This document shows positions 31,496 to 42,723 of a stretch of DNA of 64,000 nucleotides, piece after piece; within the stretch, counting starts at the first letter, position 1; the number at the start of each line of letters is the position of its first letter. The notes beneath the pieces were generated by a model. It was not told the origin of the DNA. It ran no database searches and saw only the letters and a list, made by a program, of their open reading frames with translations. Origin of the DNA: Eucommia ulmoides (lineage: Eukaryota > Streptophyta > Magnoliopsida > Garryales > Eucommiaceae); NCBI GenBank assembly GCA_016647705.1, contig CM028327.1, forward strand, positions 41,969,017 to 42,033,016, in the 5' to 3' direction. The position numbers and the translations under genes were made by a program.

Positions 31496-32690
31496 GTTAC
31501 TATTAATAAAAATCAATACAATAATGTCTAAATCCAATGGACCTCCTTCTATGTGAAACATGATGAAAGGGTTTTATTGGTACAATAAATTTAAAAATTA
31601 AGAGCTTAATTGGCATAAGTTAGAAGTGTAAGGACTTTATAGAAATAAATGATAGAGTTTGGGGCGTTTAGTGTATTTTGTGACATAAATAGTGGAACCA
31701 CAGAAACCACGTCCACGCTATACAAGTTCGATGCCAACTGGGCTTCCACTTCCAACCAATAAAGAGAATATATATATATATGATTGTGGAGTCTGTGGTT
31801 TCGAGTCGGAGTTCATCAGAATTTCCCTCTCTGAATCGGTATGCTTCGGTAATCCAATCTGTTGTTGTTTCTTAATCTTGAGATTGATTTATGCGAAGAT
31901 TGATATGTGTTTATGCATGTGTATATCTAATTGCTTCTTCGTTTTGCATCTGTTTGTTCATCTCAATCATGTAGTTTGTTGAGTGTTACGTTCAGGTGCA
32001 ATTACTCTCTTTGCTATTCGTTTTGGACAAAATTAGGGCCTGTTTGGTTGTCTAAATTAATCTATGTTATGAATTATTTTATCGTATTTGAACTGATTTG
32101 TATATTTCTCTATTTACCTACGATTTAATCGAATTTACGCACGTTAAACAAACAAGAAACATACAATTGTTCTAGTTTCGTTGAAACGTAATTAAAGTAG
32201 GAAATAGCATTTGTACTAGAACTAAAATGGTTAACTAGCTAATTTAAGTGTTTTTAATTCTTACAACCAGACACTAAACTATAACAACATCAAGGATGAT
32301 GTTTTTCAAATGGTTTTTTTTTTATTAAGGGTGCTAATATATGTATATGCATCTTTGTCCATTAGAAAAATCGAGAATTTTATTATTTGATTCTCAAAAG
32401 ATAGTGTATTGAGAAAATGATCATCGAAATGCCAACATTAAGTTTTTGGTCCCCGTAACCTTTTTAGAATTTAGTCCGTCATCATTGTCCCTTATTTGTG
32501 TTATATTTACAGTTTATGTCATTTTGTTAAAAATTGTGAGTATTCACTTTTTCAAAACCTATCAAATTATCAAAATCATCCCATGCAATTCACGGTTGAT
32601 AAAAAATTAAAAAAAAATACACCAAATTAATTTGAAAAAAATTCTCTTTCCGACACTATGAATTTCAATTTTTTTGGATAATTTTTTGCT
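31496..32690. other. Intergenic DNA, possible leader/intron at 31690-32040
   Basis: A weak exon-like block at 31692-31790 (frame reading EPQKPRPRYTSSMPTGLPLP) runs into a TA repeat and then a pyrimidine-rich stretch with GGTATGC donor-like sequence. I cannot support a gene. A GGGCCTGTTTGGTTG start at about 32037 is typical of a MITE terminus but no matching end was found. A segment at 32200-32290 recurs at 47230-47320. Confidence 0.35.
32200..32290 (+). repeat. Dispersed repeat copy A
   Basis: AAAATGGTTAACTAGCTAAT, then TTTTTAATTCTTACAACCAGACACTAAA, closely matches the block at 47230-47320. It is an unclassified dispersed repeat, and the two copies share orientation. Confidence 0.7.
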
Positions 32691-33330
32691 GATTTGTGAA
32701 TGTTCATATTTTTTGAAAAATTAATTTACGAAAAATCATCTTTCCAACGATATGAACATTCACATTTTTTTTTTAATTTTTTTTTAATATTTAACACATA
32801 TTGATATTAATTTTATTACTGTGAATATTCATACTTTTTACAAAAACACATCAAAATATATACTTTCGCCAAAACACAAAAAATATTACGATATGAACAT
32901 TCACCTAAATACATTAATAAGAACATTCACACAAAACAAAATGATCAAACAATCACAATCACAATTAATAAACCAAACTCTATTAAAATCACTACTATAA
33001 CACCAAAAATCAAACAATGAACATTCAACAAAAAACAAAATCTAACCACATGAATATTCACAAACACAAAATCGATCAACAAGAGGTTTGCCACTGCCGT
33101 CGGTGAACTCTAGTGGCCAGTGGTGACTACGGTGGTGAAACAGCATGAGTGGATCCAAAAAACATTCACACGAACAAAAACTCCATATAAATTAGCAAAA
33201 TAATTACATGAATATTTATAGATCTTGAATGCGAACACTAAACACATTCAATCTGATCTGAACATTCACATGTACCAGAAATCTCATACAAATCACATAG
33301 CTAAACATTCGCATAAACATTCACATAGTC
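32690..33330. repeat. Cluster of GAACATTCAC-type decamers
   Basis: ATGAACATTCAC, GTGAATGTTCAT, GTGAATATTCAT, AAACATTCACAT and close variants occur at least 11 times, in both orientations, in about 640 bp. They are near 32695, 32752, 32821, 32894, 32920, 33016, 33051, 33160, 33262, 33305 and 33317. The core GAACATTC is an inverted GAAnnTTC pair. Confidence 0.75.
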
Positions 33331-33354
33331 TATAAATTCTCAGATCTGAAAATC

Positions 33355-33940
33355 TCACTGTTTCATCGTCCATTCACCGTCGCCGCCTAGTCCATTCTCC
33401 CATAGATATGAGGGACTGGAGTGCGACGACGAAGAGGAGGCTTGCGAGCACAGGCTGAGAAAAAAAGAAAAAGATCGAGAGAGAAAGAGAAGTCTACAAT
33501 CGACGCCATCGTGAATAGGACGACTGTCTACCATCGACGCCGTCATCGATCGACCGCCGCCATCAGATGAGAGACGGTTGAGGACTGTTAAATCGACCGT
33601 CGTTGTCATCCACCGATCATCGCCGCAATCGTTCCCCGCCATCACCCACCACAACCGTCAATCTCTAGGTCATCACGATGGTCATTGGTGACGGTGAATC
33701 GCTAGGTCGTTAATCAATGGTCGTTACAGCTTGCGAGCATCGGTGGTTTGCGACAGTCGTTCGGTGATTGAGAGAAAGCTAGCAAGCAACGGTGGTTCAC
33801 GACGCTCGTTCGTTGATTGAGAGTAAGTTTGCGAGCACCGGCGGTTCACGACGGTGGTTCGCCAATTGAGAGGGCTTGCGATTGAAGGGAGGCGGTTGAG
33901 CTTCAAAGGGGAATGAAAATATAGTTTCTTAGGGTTTCAT
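33355..33940 (-). other. GC-rich, gene-like block with a ~58-bp triplicate repeat
   Basis: CG-rich DNA with many CGACG/CATCG triplets, open on minus for 99 codons (33654-33355). The peptide is low-complexity (poly-Ser, Asp/Gly-rich) and unrecognised. At about 33727-33895 a ~58-bp unit with GCGAGCA, CGGTGGTT and CGTTCG.TGATTGAGAG is repeated three times. It may be a captured UTR or exon. Confidence 0.45.
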
Positions 33941-34118
33941 GTATATATTAAGGGGTATAATTGTCCCTTTTTTTTGTTTATTTTTTGAAAATGACTTTTC
34001 TCTAATAATATTTAGAAAAAGGGTTTAAAAAATAATCTTTTTCAAAAACAAGATAAATGAAGAGAGAGAAAGTTAAAAAAGGCCTAAACAATAAAAAACC
34101 CAAAATCAAATCTTAATT

Positions 34119-34132
34119 TCATTAGGAAAACC
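34119..34132 (+). repeat. LINE target-site duplication, left
   Basis: TCATTAGGAAAACC, repeated exactly at 40355-40368. Confidence 0.95.
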
Positions 34133-34449
34133 TGGTTGTTGACAATATTTTCTTTGGTAGAGGCTGCTGCAGACGGGAACCCTAGAGAGAGAACCCGCAG
34201 CCACATGCAATCGTGAAACCCTAGCCGCGCCGGCTGGGGGGGGTCACCGCCGGTTTCTTTGCCGGTACGGGAGCTGCGCCTGGGGGGATCACTGCTCCTT
34301 CGAGGCAGACGTTTGCTATTTCTCTCTCTCTCCTCTCTCTAAGATTCTCCCGCTGTAGATACCCTAGCCGCTACAAGCACTACTGTTGTCTGTTGTTTGT
34401 TGTTCTGCTGTCTGTTGTCTGCTGTTCATTTTGCTACTTTGGTCCGGGC
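34133..34449 (+). promoter_or_regulatory. LINE 5' UTR / internal promoter region
   Basis: GC-rich leader with two AACCCTAG(A)GAGAGA-type phrases, CT runs and CTGTTGTCTGTTGT repeats, ending at the ATG at 34450. The longer upstream ATG at 34393 is in frame but gives a hydrophobic head atypical for ORF1. Confidence 0.6.
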
Positions 34450-35183
34450 ATGGCAGCTCCATCAACACAGCCTGCAAAAAATACAGGTTTTGTGCGATCC
34501 TATGCAGCTACTCTACAAAAAGCAGTCTGTCTTCCACCTATAGATGTGGAATCTCGATTATACACAAAAGATGGCACGCCGGCTGTCTCATTCTCTCCCT
34601 CCACGCTGTCCCAATCAGAGGCCCTCTTTGATCAAGCAGCGGTTTTGAAATTTCACAATGGCCATCCCTTTTTGGAAGTCATCCAAACAGAAATACGAAC
34701 CTGGAATCTCACAGGGCAGTTCACAATGGGGTTGATTGACTCAAAAACACTTCTTCTTCGATTCCTTAATGATAGCGATCTTGTCAAAGTCCTTTCCCGT
34801 GAAGTTAACGCGATAAAGGGATTTCATTACAAGGTATTCCGATGGAATAAAACTTTTAATTCCAAAAGCGATGCCTCTATTCTTCCAATTTGGATTCAAT
34901 TCCCAAAGCTTCCAATCAATTATTTTGTTCCCGATGTCCTAAGAGCGATAGCTAGCACGATTGGTAAAGTTGTCGCTATTGATTTCAGTATTTTAACCTT
35001 GACAAGATTGAACTCCGCAAGGGTGTGTGTAGAGGTGGATCTCTCTAAACCTTTACCACCCAAAGTCTGAATCAGAAAGCAAGACAGGTTTTCTCAAGAG
35101 GTTATGTACGATCGGATTCCGTCCATTTGTTCCTTTTTTTAATATTCAGGGTCACTCGTTCGACATATGTCGGAGGAAAAACC
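34450..35183 (+). pseudogene. LINE ORF1, DUF4283-like RNA-binding region
   Basis: From MAAPSTQP the frame carries HNGHPFLEVIQTEIRTWNL, GQFTMGLIDSKTLLLRFLND, DLVKVLSREV, HYKVFRWNKTFN, ILPIWIQFPKLPINYFVPDV, LRAIASTIGKVVAIDF and ARVCVEVDLSKPLP: the DUF4283 pattern of plant L1 ORF1 proteins, which coat LINE RNA. A stop at 35068-35070 and shifts follow. Just beyond, FFNIQGHSFDICRR keeps the second half of the CCHC knuckle, but the first two Cys are not seen in that frame. Confidence 0.88.
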
Positions 35184-36200
35184 CTCCGTTGAATGACAAG
35201 AAAAATGCAAGGGAAGAAGGCTTTGATAATCCAGAAAATACACTGTCAAAAAGGTTCAAACGAAGACGTAATAGGGCGATGCGGAATGTTGGTGGGCAGC
35301 AAGAAAGTGGTGCCGATCAGCATGAAAATGGTGCAAATTCTGGTTTACTGCAGGAGGCTATTTTGGGTACCTTTTTTATGCAAAAAAATGATGTTTTACC
35401 GCAAGTTCCAGGTTCAGCTGCTGAGATTCTGCAGGGGGCTGATTTGTGTACTGTTTTGACGCAAAAAAATGATGTTATACCGCCAGTTGCAGGTTCGGTT
35501 GCTGAGCTATCGCAAGGGGCTGTTTTGGGTACTGTTTTGAAGCAAAAAAAGGTTGTTTTATCGCAAGCTGCAGGTTTCGGTTGCTGAGCTACCGCAGGGG
35601 GCTGTTTTGGGCACTGTTTTGGCGCAAAAAAAGGTTGTTTTAACGCAAGCTGTAGGTTCGGTTGCTGAGCTACCGCAGGGGGCTGTTTTGGGTACTATTT
35701 TAACGCAAAACAATGTTGTTTTACCGCAAGCTTCAGACTCGGTTACTGATCTAACGCAAGAGGCTGTTTTGGGTATTGTTCCAGTAGCTGTTTTATCGCA
35801 TGGGGCCATTTTGCTGGATAGTTCTAATATTGCAGTTGAAACCGGAATGCAATCTGGTCTGGCGAAGATAATTCCGTCCGCAAACTTGGTTACCGTTGAT
35901 TCAGGATCTCCTTCGTTGCATGTAGTGGTTCATGATCATATTCAGACTTTTCAAGTTCCTTTTGTGGATGAAGAGGGAGAAACTTTTGTCGCCAAAGAGG
36001 ACTCTCAATCGGAGCAAGGGGATTCTTTGTCTAATGATAAGGGAGCAACTGGTTATGCTATAGATACGACAAACAAGGAACCAGATGGATTTCAAATCGT
36101 CCGGAGAAAGAAAGGAAAATTGCAGGTTCCGGAGTCAGTTGAAGGTCCCTCCAAGACTTTGGGAATAGTAACACGCCATCAAGTAAAGTTTAATATCTGA
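35184..36200 (+). pseudogene. LINE ORF1 C-terminal region with 27-residue tandem repeats
   Basis: After a basic stretch (KRFKRRRNRAMRN), an 81-bp unit repeats about 5.3 times from about 35353 to 35790. Each repeat reads roughly GAVLGTVLTQK, then VVLPQ, then GSVAEL. The third unit has one extra T (near 35576), which moves the frame and splits the ORF. The region ends with an acidic segment and PDGFQIVRRKKGKL. The repeats are specific to this element as far as I know. Confidence 0.8.
35353..35790 (+). repeat. 81-bp tandem repeat inside LINE ORF1
   Basis: Units start at about 35353, 35434, 35515, 35597, 35678 and 35759 (last partial). Each has GGCTGTTTTGGGTACTGTTT, an A-rich CAAAAAA core and GGTTCGGTTGCTGAGCT. 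Confidence 0.92.
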
Positions 36201-37092
36201 CTCCATTCTGTTTTGGAACTGTAGGGGGATCGGCAACCGGAGCACCCTTGCTAGACTAAAACGAATAGTGAAGTCTTCGAAAGTTTCCTTTGCCAAAGTT
36301 ATTGATCCGTGGATTGATGATTCTAACATGGGAAGGGTTAATAAAGCTATCAAGTTTCACCATGCAGTCTCTAATCAAGGTGAGTCGGGCAAAATTTGGG
36401 TTTTATGGAGAAATAATCTGGAAGTTCAAATAGTTCGTACGCATCGCCAATTTATTGCTTGTAAGTTATCTTGGTTAAATTTGGATTTCTTAATTGTGGT
36501 AGTTTACGCTAGCTGCTCTCAGATCGAACGGCGAATTCTCTAGGAGGATCTTCTCATTACAATTGCCTCAGTCTCTATTCCGATAATTTGGGGGGGTGAT
36601 TTTAATGTTGTTAGGAGTATGTCCGAGAAGTTGGGTCGTTTATCCCCTTCTTGGAGTGACATGCAAGAGTTTAATGCATGTATTAATTCAGCCAGATTGG
36701 TGGATCCCCTGTTTGCTGGGTTTACCTTTACTTTTTGTAATAATCGTCAAGGGTTATCTCGCCAATATTCTCGGTTAAATAGAATCCTGGTATCGCCAAT
36801 GATTTGTAATTCGTTTGAAGTCCGGGTGGAGCATTTGGCGCGTATTAATTCGGACCACTGCCCGTGGATTCTGCATTCCCCCTCTTTCTCATATAATGGT
36901 CCGAAGCTTTTTCGGTTTCAACGAATGTGGACCCTGCATGAGGGATTTCTGGACATGGTTAAACTTGCATGGAAGGCTTCTCATCAAAACCCCTTGATTC
37001 GTTTAAGTCTTAACATCAAATCGACGAGGGCGGCCCTTAAAGTTTGGAATGCTCAAACTTTTGGGAATGTCTTTGTTGAGTTAAATTCTTGA
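36201..37092 (+). pseudogene. LINE ORF2 endonuclease
   Basis: ILFWNCRGIGNRSTLARLKR begins the AP-endonuclease-like domain, WGGDFNVVRSMSEKLG carries the catalytic DFN, and RINSDHCPWIL carries the SDH box. TAG at 36541-36543 and TGA at 37090-37092 interrupt one otherwise continuous frame. The central FLQET box is missing; about 40 residues around it look deleted. Confidence 0.88.
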
Positions 37093-38817
37093 AAGGATAG
37101 AATAGAAGCTTATGATTCTATGCTTCAAACCAACTGGTCTCAGAGTGTTTCGGTTGTATTTGATCAGGCTACTACGGAGTATAATAATCTTCTTAAGAGA
37201 GAGGAAGTCTATTGGAAACAAAAGTCTCGAGAGCATTGGCTAGTAAAGGGGGATAGCAATTCTAAATTCTTTCATGCATCCATTAAAATGCGTAATTCCC
37301 CTCTTTGTTTGTCTACAATTCGTCATGAAGATGGGAGTAGCTTGGTGGAGCCCAATAAGTTTCATGAAGCTGCAATTGAGTTTTTTAAGGATTTATACTC
37401 TACTGCCCGGGTGACTGTTTCTGACACTGTCTTTAATTCCATCCCTCGTATTGTTACGGATATGGATAACGATATATTATTGGCTCTTTTCTCGTTGGAG
37501 GAAATCAAAGATGCTCTTTGGTCCATTCCCATTGATGGTGCACCAGGTATGGATTCTCTATCTTCTAGCTTTTTCCAATTTCCCTGGGATATAGTAAGTA
37601 AAGATATTTGGGAAGCCGCTAATTATTTTCTTAAAGGGAACCCCCTTCCTACTTCTCTCTCTAGTACCTTACTGGTTCTTATTCCGAAGAGGTCTCAACC
37701 GTCTTCTCTCAAAGATTTTCGCCTGATCAGCTTATGTAATATTTGTTATAAAATCTTTTCAAAGGCTTTAGCTACCAGATTGGCATCTATTCTGCCTAAG
37801 TTGATTTCTGTTCAGCAACATGGTTTTGTGAAAGATCGATCCATCACAGAAGCGATTGGGCTTGCCCAAGAGCTAGTCAAGGATTTGGGTAAGGATATAC
37901 GTGGGCGTAATATTATGCTCAAACTTGACATGGCCAAAGCTTATGATCGAATCGAGTGGAATTTCTTAAAAGATGTGCTTAATAGATTTGGTTTCAGCCC
38001 CGGATTTATTGCTGCCGCTTCTAGATGTTTTGACGCAACTTATTTCTCCGTGGTGTTCCAATGGGTATATAAGGGTTGGTTTCCTACTTCTAGAGGACTT
38101 CGTTAAGGCGACCCTATTTCTCCTTTACTGTTTATCTTAGCTCAAGAGGTCCTCAGTCGAAATATCCATCGATCCATGATAGATGGCCGGGTTCAATCTT
38201 TTGTTACTAAAAGACGTTGTCCTCTGATTTCTCATTTGATGTTTGCAGATGATACCCTAATCTTTTGTAACGGAAACTCTCACAGCATTAGAAACTTAAT
38301 GAAGGTACTGGAAGAATATCAATTAGCATCGGGTCAACTTGTGACTGCTCCAAAAAGTAATTTCTTTATTCATCATAATTGTCCTAATGCTCATCGACTG
38401 GCTATTGGTCTTTCCACAGGTTTTAATTAAGGTGTTTTTCCTTGTACTTACCTTGGAGTGCCCCTTACATATGGTCATCTTAAAGCAAACCACTTTGTTG
38501 GTCTTATTGAGAAAGTATCCAAGACTATTGATGGGTGGAAAGCTAAGCTCCTATCAAGTGGAGTTAAACTTGTTCTGCTAAAGCATGTTTTATCCTCATT
38601 TCCTCTGCATCTTTTGGCTTCCACTTGTGTTCATAATAGCATTCTGGCGGATATGGAATCCATGTTTGCGAATTTCTTTTGGGGGCACTCGGATTCAGGA
38701 AAGAAAAGGCATTGGGTGGCTTGGCAAAAAATCTGTCAAAATACCTCTTCAGGCGGTCTTGGTCTTCATAACCTGAAGGATAAGAAGCTGGCTTTCTCTT
38801 TCAAGAGGATTTAGGCT
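37093..38817 (+). pseudogene. LINE ORF2 reverse transcriptase
   Basis: In the same frame as the endonuclease: YWKQKSREHWLVKGDSNSKF, WSIPIDGAPGMDSLSSSFFQ, LVLIPKR, FRLISLCNICYKIFSKALAT, QHGFVKDRSITEA, MLKLDMAKAYDRIEW, then GLR (TAA) GDPISPLLFILAQEVL and HLMFADDTLIF, the intact FADD catalytic box near 38237. Stops sit at 38104, 38428 and 38812. Confidence 0.94.
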
Positions 38818-40339
38818 CTTCTAAAAGGGAATTCTCTCTGGTGTGATTTTATGCGGTCCAAGTACACTAATAATCTACCTTTATCTCTGTGGACAGATCA
38901 GATTGGGAGTTCCAAAATGTGGAAAGATATCCTGTCGGCTAAAAATACTTTTCTGCGATTATCGAGATGGAAAGTTGGTAATGGCGAGCTAACTATTTTT
39001 TGGCATGATGATTAGGGCCTTGGTATCCTTACTAATGACCTGTATTTTACCAACTCGTTGTCTTCTATCAAAATTTGCCTTTAGGATAAGGAATAGATCT
39101 CCCTAGACTTGGAAGATGCTGCTCAGGATTACTTAGAGGGCTTCCTTCATTGTCATCAGAATCCGATTCTCTTATTTGACTTCCTAGCGATAATGGCGTC
39201 TTCTCCATCAAATCAACTTGGAGGGCTATTCAAGGCGAGGTAATCCCGATTGATCATTATTCTAAGCTTTGGAGTCTCCGCTCTCGATTGAAGATTAAAT
39301 TTTTCATGTGGCGGCTGTTAAAAAATAAATTAGCAGTTGATGTTTCTATCCAAAGAATGGGAGTGATTTTGGTCTCAGGTTGTTGATGCTGCCTCTTTCG
39401 TTCTTCTGAGAGCATCCAACATCTTTTTCTAGAGAGTGAGGTTGCTTTAAAAGTGTAGCAGACCTTTAGCTCCTTCTATAATATTCCTTTTATCTCTCAA
39501 CCCTTAATACACTATATTAAGTTGTGATGGAGTAGACTTAAAGGAAGTTCTCAGTTTCATAAATTAGGGGCGTTGATCCCTCCGCTGATTTGTTGGGAGA
39601 TATGGTTAAGTCGGAACCGTGCTATCCATGATAATATCTCCATATCTGATAAAAATATTATTTCCAAAGTTAGGAATTGGGTTAGTACGCTGAGCCCTAT
39701 GATTATCTCTAAGTCGGTCTCCTTTTCTTTTGGGGTCCATTCTCTGGCTCTATTAGGTTGCCCGATCAAGTAGGTTATTCGTCGTCGGCCGCTGGTTTGT
39801 CGTTGGTCCCGTCCGCCTGAGGGGTTTTTCAAGCTAAATGTGGATGGAGCTTTGAAACGAGGGACAATGACGTCTTCTTGTGGTGGGTTGTTCGCGACAG
39901 TATTGGAGCTGTTAGTTGGGCTTTCTTCTGCCCCCTAACGGTTAGTTCGAGTTTCCTAGCTGAGTTTCACGGGTTGTTCTTGGGGATTCAGGAAGCTCTG
40001 CGTTTGGGCCAGCTCCCCTTGCTGGTGGAAAGCGATTCATTAGCTTTGGTTCATTCTATAAAGAAGGATAGTCCAGCCTGGTCGATTGCCCATCTTTGGA
40101 ACATAGTTCGGTTCTAGTTTCTATCATTTCACATTCAGATTGCTCATGTTCATCGAGAATGTAACTTTGTTGCCGATAGTCTAGATAATATTGTTTCGAA
40201 TATCCCTTTATTTTTTCCTATAGATAGCCCATTACCTCACGACGTTCTTTCTTACATTCATGAGGATCAAGAGGGTTTTCCACGCCTTAGATTGTAATTT
40301 TTCCACTATTTCAATATAGAGTTCGTTTTTTTTTTTTTT
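38818..40339 (+). pseudogene. LINE ORF2 C-terminus and RNase H
   Basis: The zinc-binding/connection region (LWTDQIGSSKMWKDILSAKN, WKVGNGELTIFWHDD) decays by stops after 39013 and loses frame near 39190. RNase H is visible as LNVDGALKRGTMTSSCGG, then in the next frame VRDSIGAVSWAF, FLAEFHGLFLGIQEALRLGQ and LLVESDSLALVHSI. Confidence 0.83.
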
Positions 40340-40354
40340 AAAAAAAAAAAAAAA

Positions 40355-40368
40355 TCATTAGGAAAACC
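40355..40368 (+). repeat. LINE target-site duplication, right
   Basis: TCATTAGGAAAACC directly after the A-tract. Confidence 0.95.
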
Positions 40369-40943
40369 CTATTAACTCCCTATGTATAGACTTTTTATAT
40401 ATATTTATAAATTAATAAAATAATGGTTGGGATAAACCGATACAAAAATTTGTAAGTTTTGATCAAACACTACCTCAAAATTTCTCTAATTGAAAATTGT
40501 AAAATAAATTATTGATTTTTTACAGATTTAAAACTAGTTTTGGAATCTCAAAACAAAAATTTTCTCTAAAAAAAATGGGGAAAAAAAAAATCTATTTTTT
40601 TCAAAAAAAAAAAAATTTATAACAAACCAAACACCCCTCTAGTGCTTGCACCTCATTACAAACACTTGCATAATATCAAATATCTGGCGAGAGGGTTAGT
40701 TCGATTGGTCAGAGGAAGTACACATTTTTTTTGTTTTGATTTTCCGGAAGAACATTCTAGAATAAATTTATGAATGCATCAAATCGATGTGGAAAAATGC
40801 GTCATCTCCTCTCTCTCTGTCTTTCCTCTCTCTTTCTCTCTCTCTCATGCGTGAGAAAAACTTAAGATGGAGGGCAATAGAGATCAAAATCAAATTATGG
40901 TGTCCCAAGTAACTCTTGACAAGAGACAACACACAACCCCCTA
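40369..40943. other. Intergenic DNA between LINE and first MITE
   Basis: AT-rich, A-runs at about 40563-40615, and a CT-rich patch at 40800-40850. GGTTAGTTCGATTGGTCAGA near 40694 looks like a tRNA-type A-box, but no B-box was found at the right distance. No gene. Confidence 0.5.
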
Positions 40944-40952
40944 TTTCCAAAA

Positions 40953-41215
40953 GGGTTAATTAAAGTTTACCCCCAGTGATTTGGCACATTTGCACTTTAT
41001 TCCCTATGATTTGAACGTCGCCACTTATCCCATGTGGTTAGACTTTATTGCACTTTACCACTTAATAGAAGCATAATCACAGGGCGACAAAGTGATTACG
41101 AGGGGGATAAAATGCAACAAATATCTAACCAAATGGGATAAGTGGTGATGTTCAAATTACAAGGGATAAAGTGCCAATAGGCCAAATCACAGAGTGGCTA
41201 AACTTTAATTAACCC
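40953..41215. mobile_element. MULE-type MITE, copy 1 (263 bp)
   Basis: Inverted ends GGGTTAATTAAAGTTTACC and GGCTAAACTTTAATTAACCC. A perfect 9-bp target duplication TTTCCAAAA (40944-40952, 41216-41224) assigns it to the Mutator superfamily. The whole element is near-palindromic: TTTGCACTTTA, GATTTGAACGTC, CACTTATCCC against GGGATAAGTGGTG, GTTCAAAT, GATAAAGTGC. Confidence 0.93.
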
Positions 41216-41388
41216 TTTCCAAAATTCAGTCTATTTAATGGAAGAATAATTATTAAATAAACTTTGTTCACTTATATTGGGTAAACTGATTTTATGGTTA
41301 AACCACGCACCCCATAGCCATATGATGACCAACAAAATATTCCAATTATTTTGCCGCTTTTTTTCCTTGTCTTTTTTTATTTTTTTTA

Positions 41389-41649
41389 GGGTTAATTAAA
41401 GTTTACTCCATCTGATTTCGCCCATTTGCACTTTATCCCTTGTGATTTGAATATCACCACTTACCCCCATGTGCTTAGACATTTGTTGCACTTTACTCCT
41501 TTCGTAAGCAATTTGCCCCCTGTGATTATGTCTACATAACGTGGTAAAGTGCAACAAAACCTAATCACATGAGGTAAGTAGCGAAATTCAAACCATACTG
41601 GGTAAAGTGCAAATAAGCCAAACTACATGGGATAAACTTTAATTAACCC
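41389..41649. mobile_element. MULE-type MITE, copy 2 (261 bp)
   Basis: Same family and near-palindromic layout as copy 1. The flanking 9-mers are poly-T rich (TTTTTTTTA and TTTTTTATT), so the target duplication is not certain. Confidence 0.85.
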
Positions 41650-42219
41650 TTTTTTATTATTGATTTTCTTCATTTGACACTTTTTAACCTTGAAGTTTGA
41701 CCAAAATTTCATTTTGGTCTCCATGGTTTCAATTTTAACATATAACTACATAAAGTTTCTTAATCATCTTACTACAGTCCAAGTTATTATACCCATTACA
41801 ATTTTAACAATAAACGGTCACTTGTCACGCTCTTGACTATTTTTAAGAAGCCTTATGGGCAATTTCAACCTCCCCTCTCTAATAACAATAAATCAGCAAA
41901 ATAAGAAGAAGACAGCACATATGCATGCAATATGGGGGTGTGTGTGTTCTGATGAATTTCCAGAAGATTCCAGCTCATATCAGCTTTTTACATTCTCTTA
42001 ACTTAAATTCTAAATCTGTTTTTGTAACAAAAAATCTTCTACAATTCTCTTTGCATTTTTCATACAGTTGGTAAAGAATACCTCATTGGCATTCTTTGTA
42101 TATTGATTAAAGAGTTAATAGCACTTTCTGTAGTTTGGTCGATTTGTACTTACCTCTTGTGATTTTTTTGGCACTTACTCCCTAAGGTCTTGGACCTAAG
42201 TGCAAATTTAATATTTTCT

Positions 42220-42688
42220 ATCAAACTTAACAGATGTGTAACTCACGCGCCATTTATGAGAATGGGCTTGTTTTTTTTTTGTGTTTTTTTCCCTCCAAAA
42301 TACCTATCTCTTATTCCAATTTTACCCTCCATATTTCTCTATATAATCTCCAATTTGCTCACACATTTTCTACGCTGAACTAAACTTTCTCACTTATTTT
42401 TTTTTCATTCACAATTCATATTTTTATTTTTCATGTCTTTTTCAAATATTTTACCCATAATTTCTTACATTCTTCAAGTATTTTTATTTTTCCCTACATA
42501 GTATTTTTTATTTTTTTGGTGAAATACACCATCTTAGTAACAATAATATACCATAATAAACCATGTTAATATCTTTTTGATATCTTCTTCAAAATATACA
42601 ATTTCATGAAAATAAACCATGTTAATATATACAAATATATCAAAATACATCAAAAATTACATTTCATCATGATGTGCCATGATATGAA

Positions 42689-42723
<35 letters not shown>

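Larger units (their letters stand above)
34133..40354 (+). mobile_element. L1-type LINE, full length
   Basis: A 6.2-kb unit is bounded by a perfect 14-bp target duplication. It has a GC-rich 5' UTR (34133-34449), ORF1 with a DUF4283-like domain, ORF2 with endonuclease, reverse transcriptase and RNase H, and ends in an A-tract (40340-40354). Extension to a GC-rich leader with an ATG-bearing ORF1 implies an untruncated copy, which is uncommon for LINEs. Both ORFs carry inactivating changes. Confidence 0.94.

Noticed and set aside
32037-32290. Complete MITE starting GGGCCTGTTTGGTTG
   Set aside because: No matching inverted terminus or target duplication could be found; only the start resembles MITE ends.
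40690-40780. SINE or tRNA-derived element (A-box-like GGTTAGTTCGATTGGTCAGA)
   Set aside because: No B-box at the right distance, no A-tail and no target duplication.
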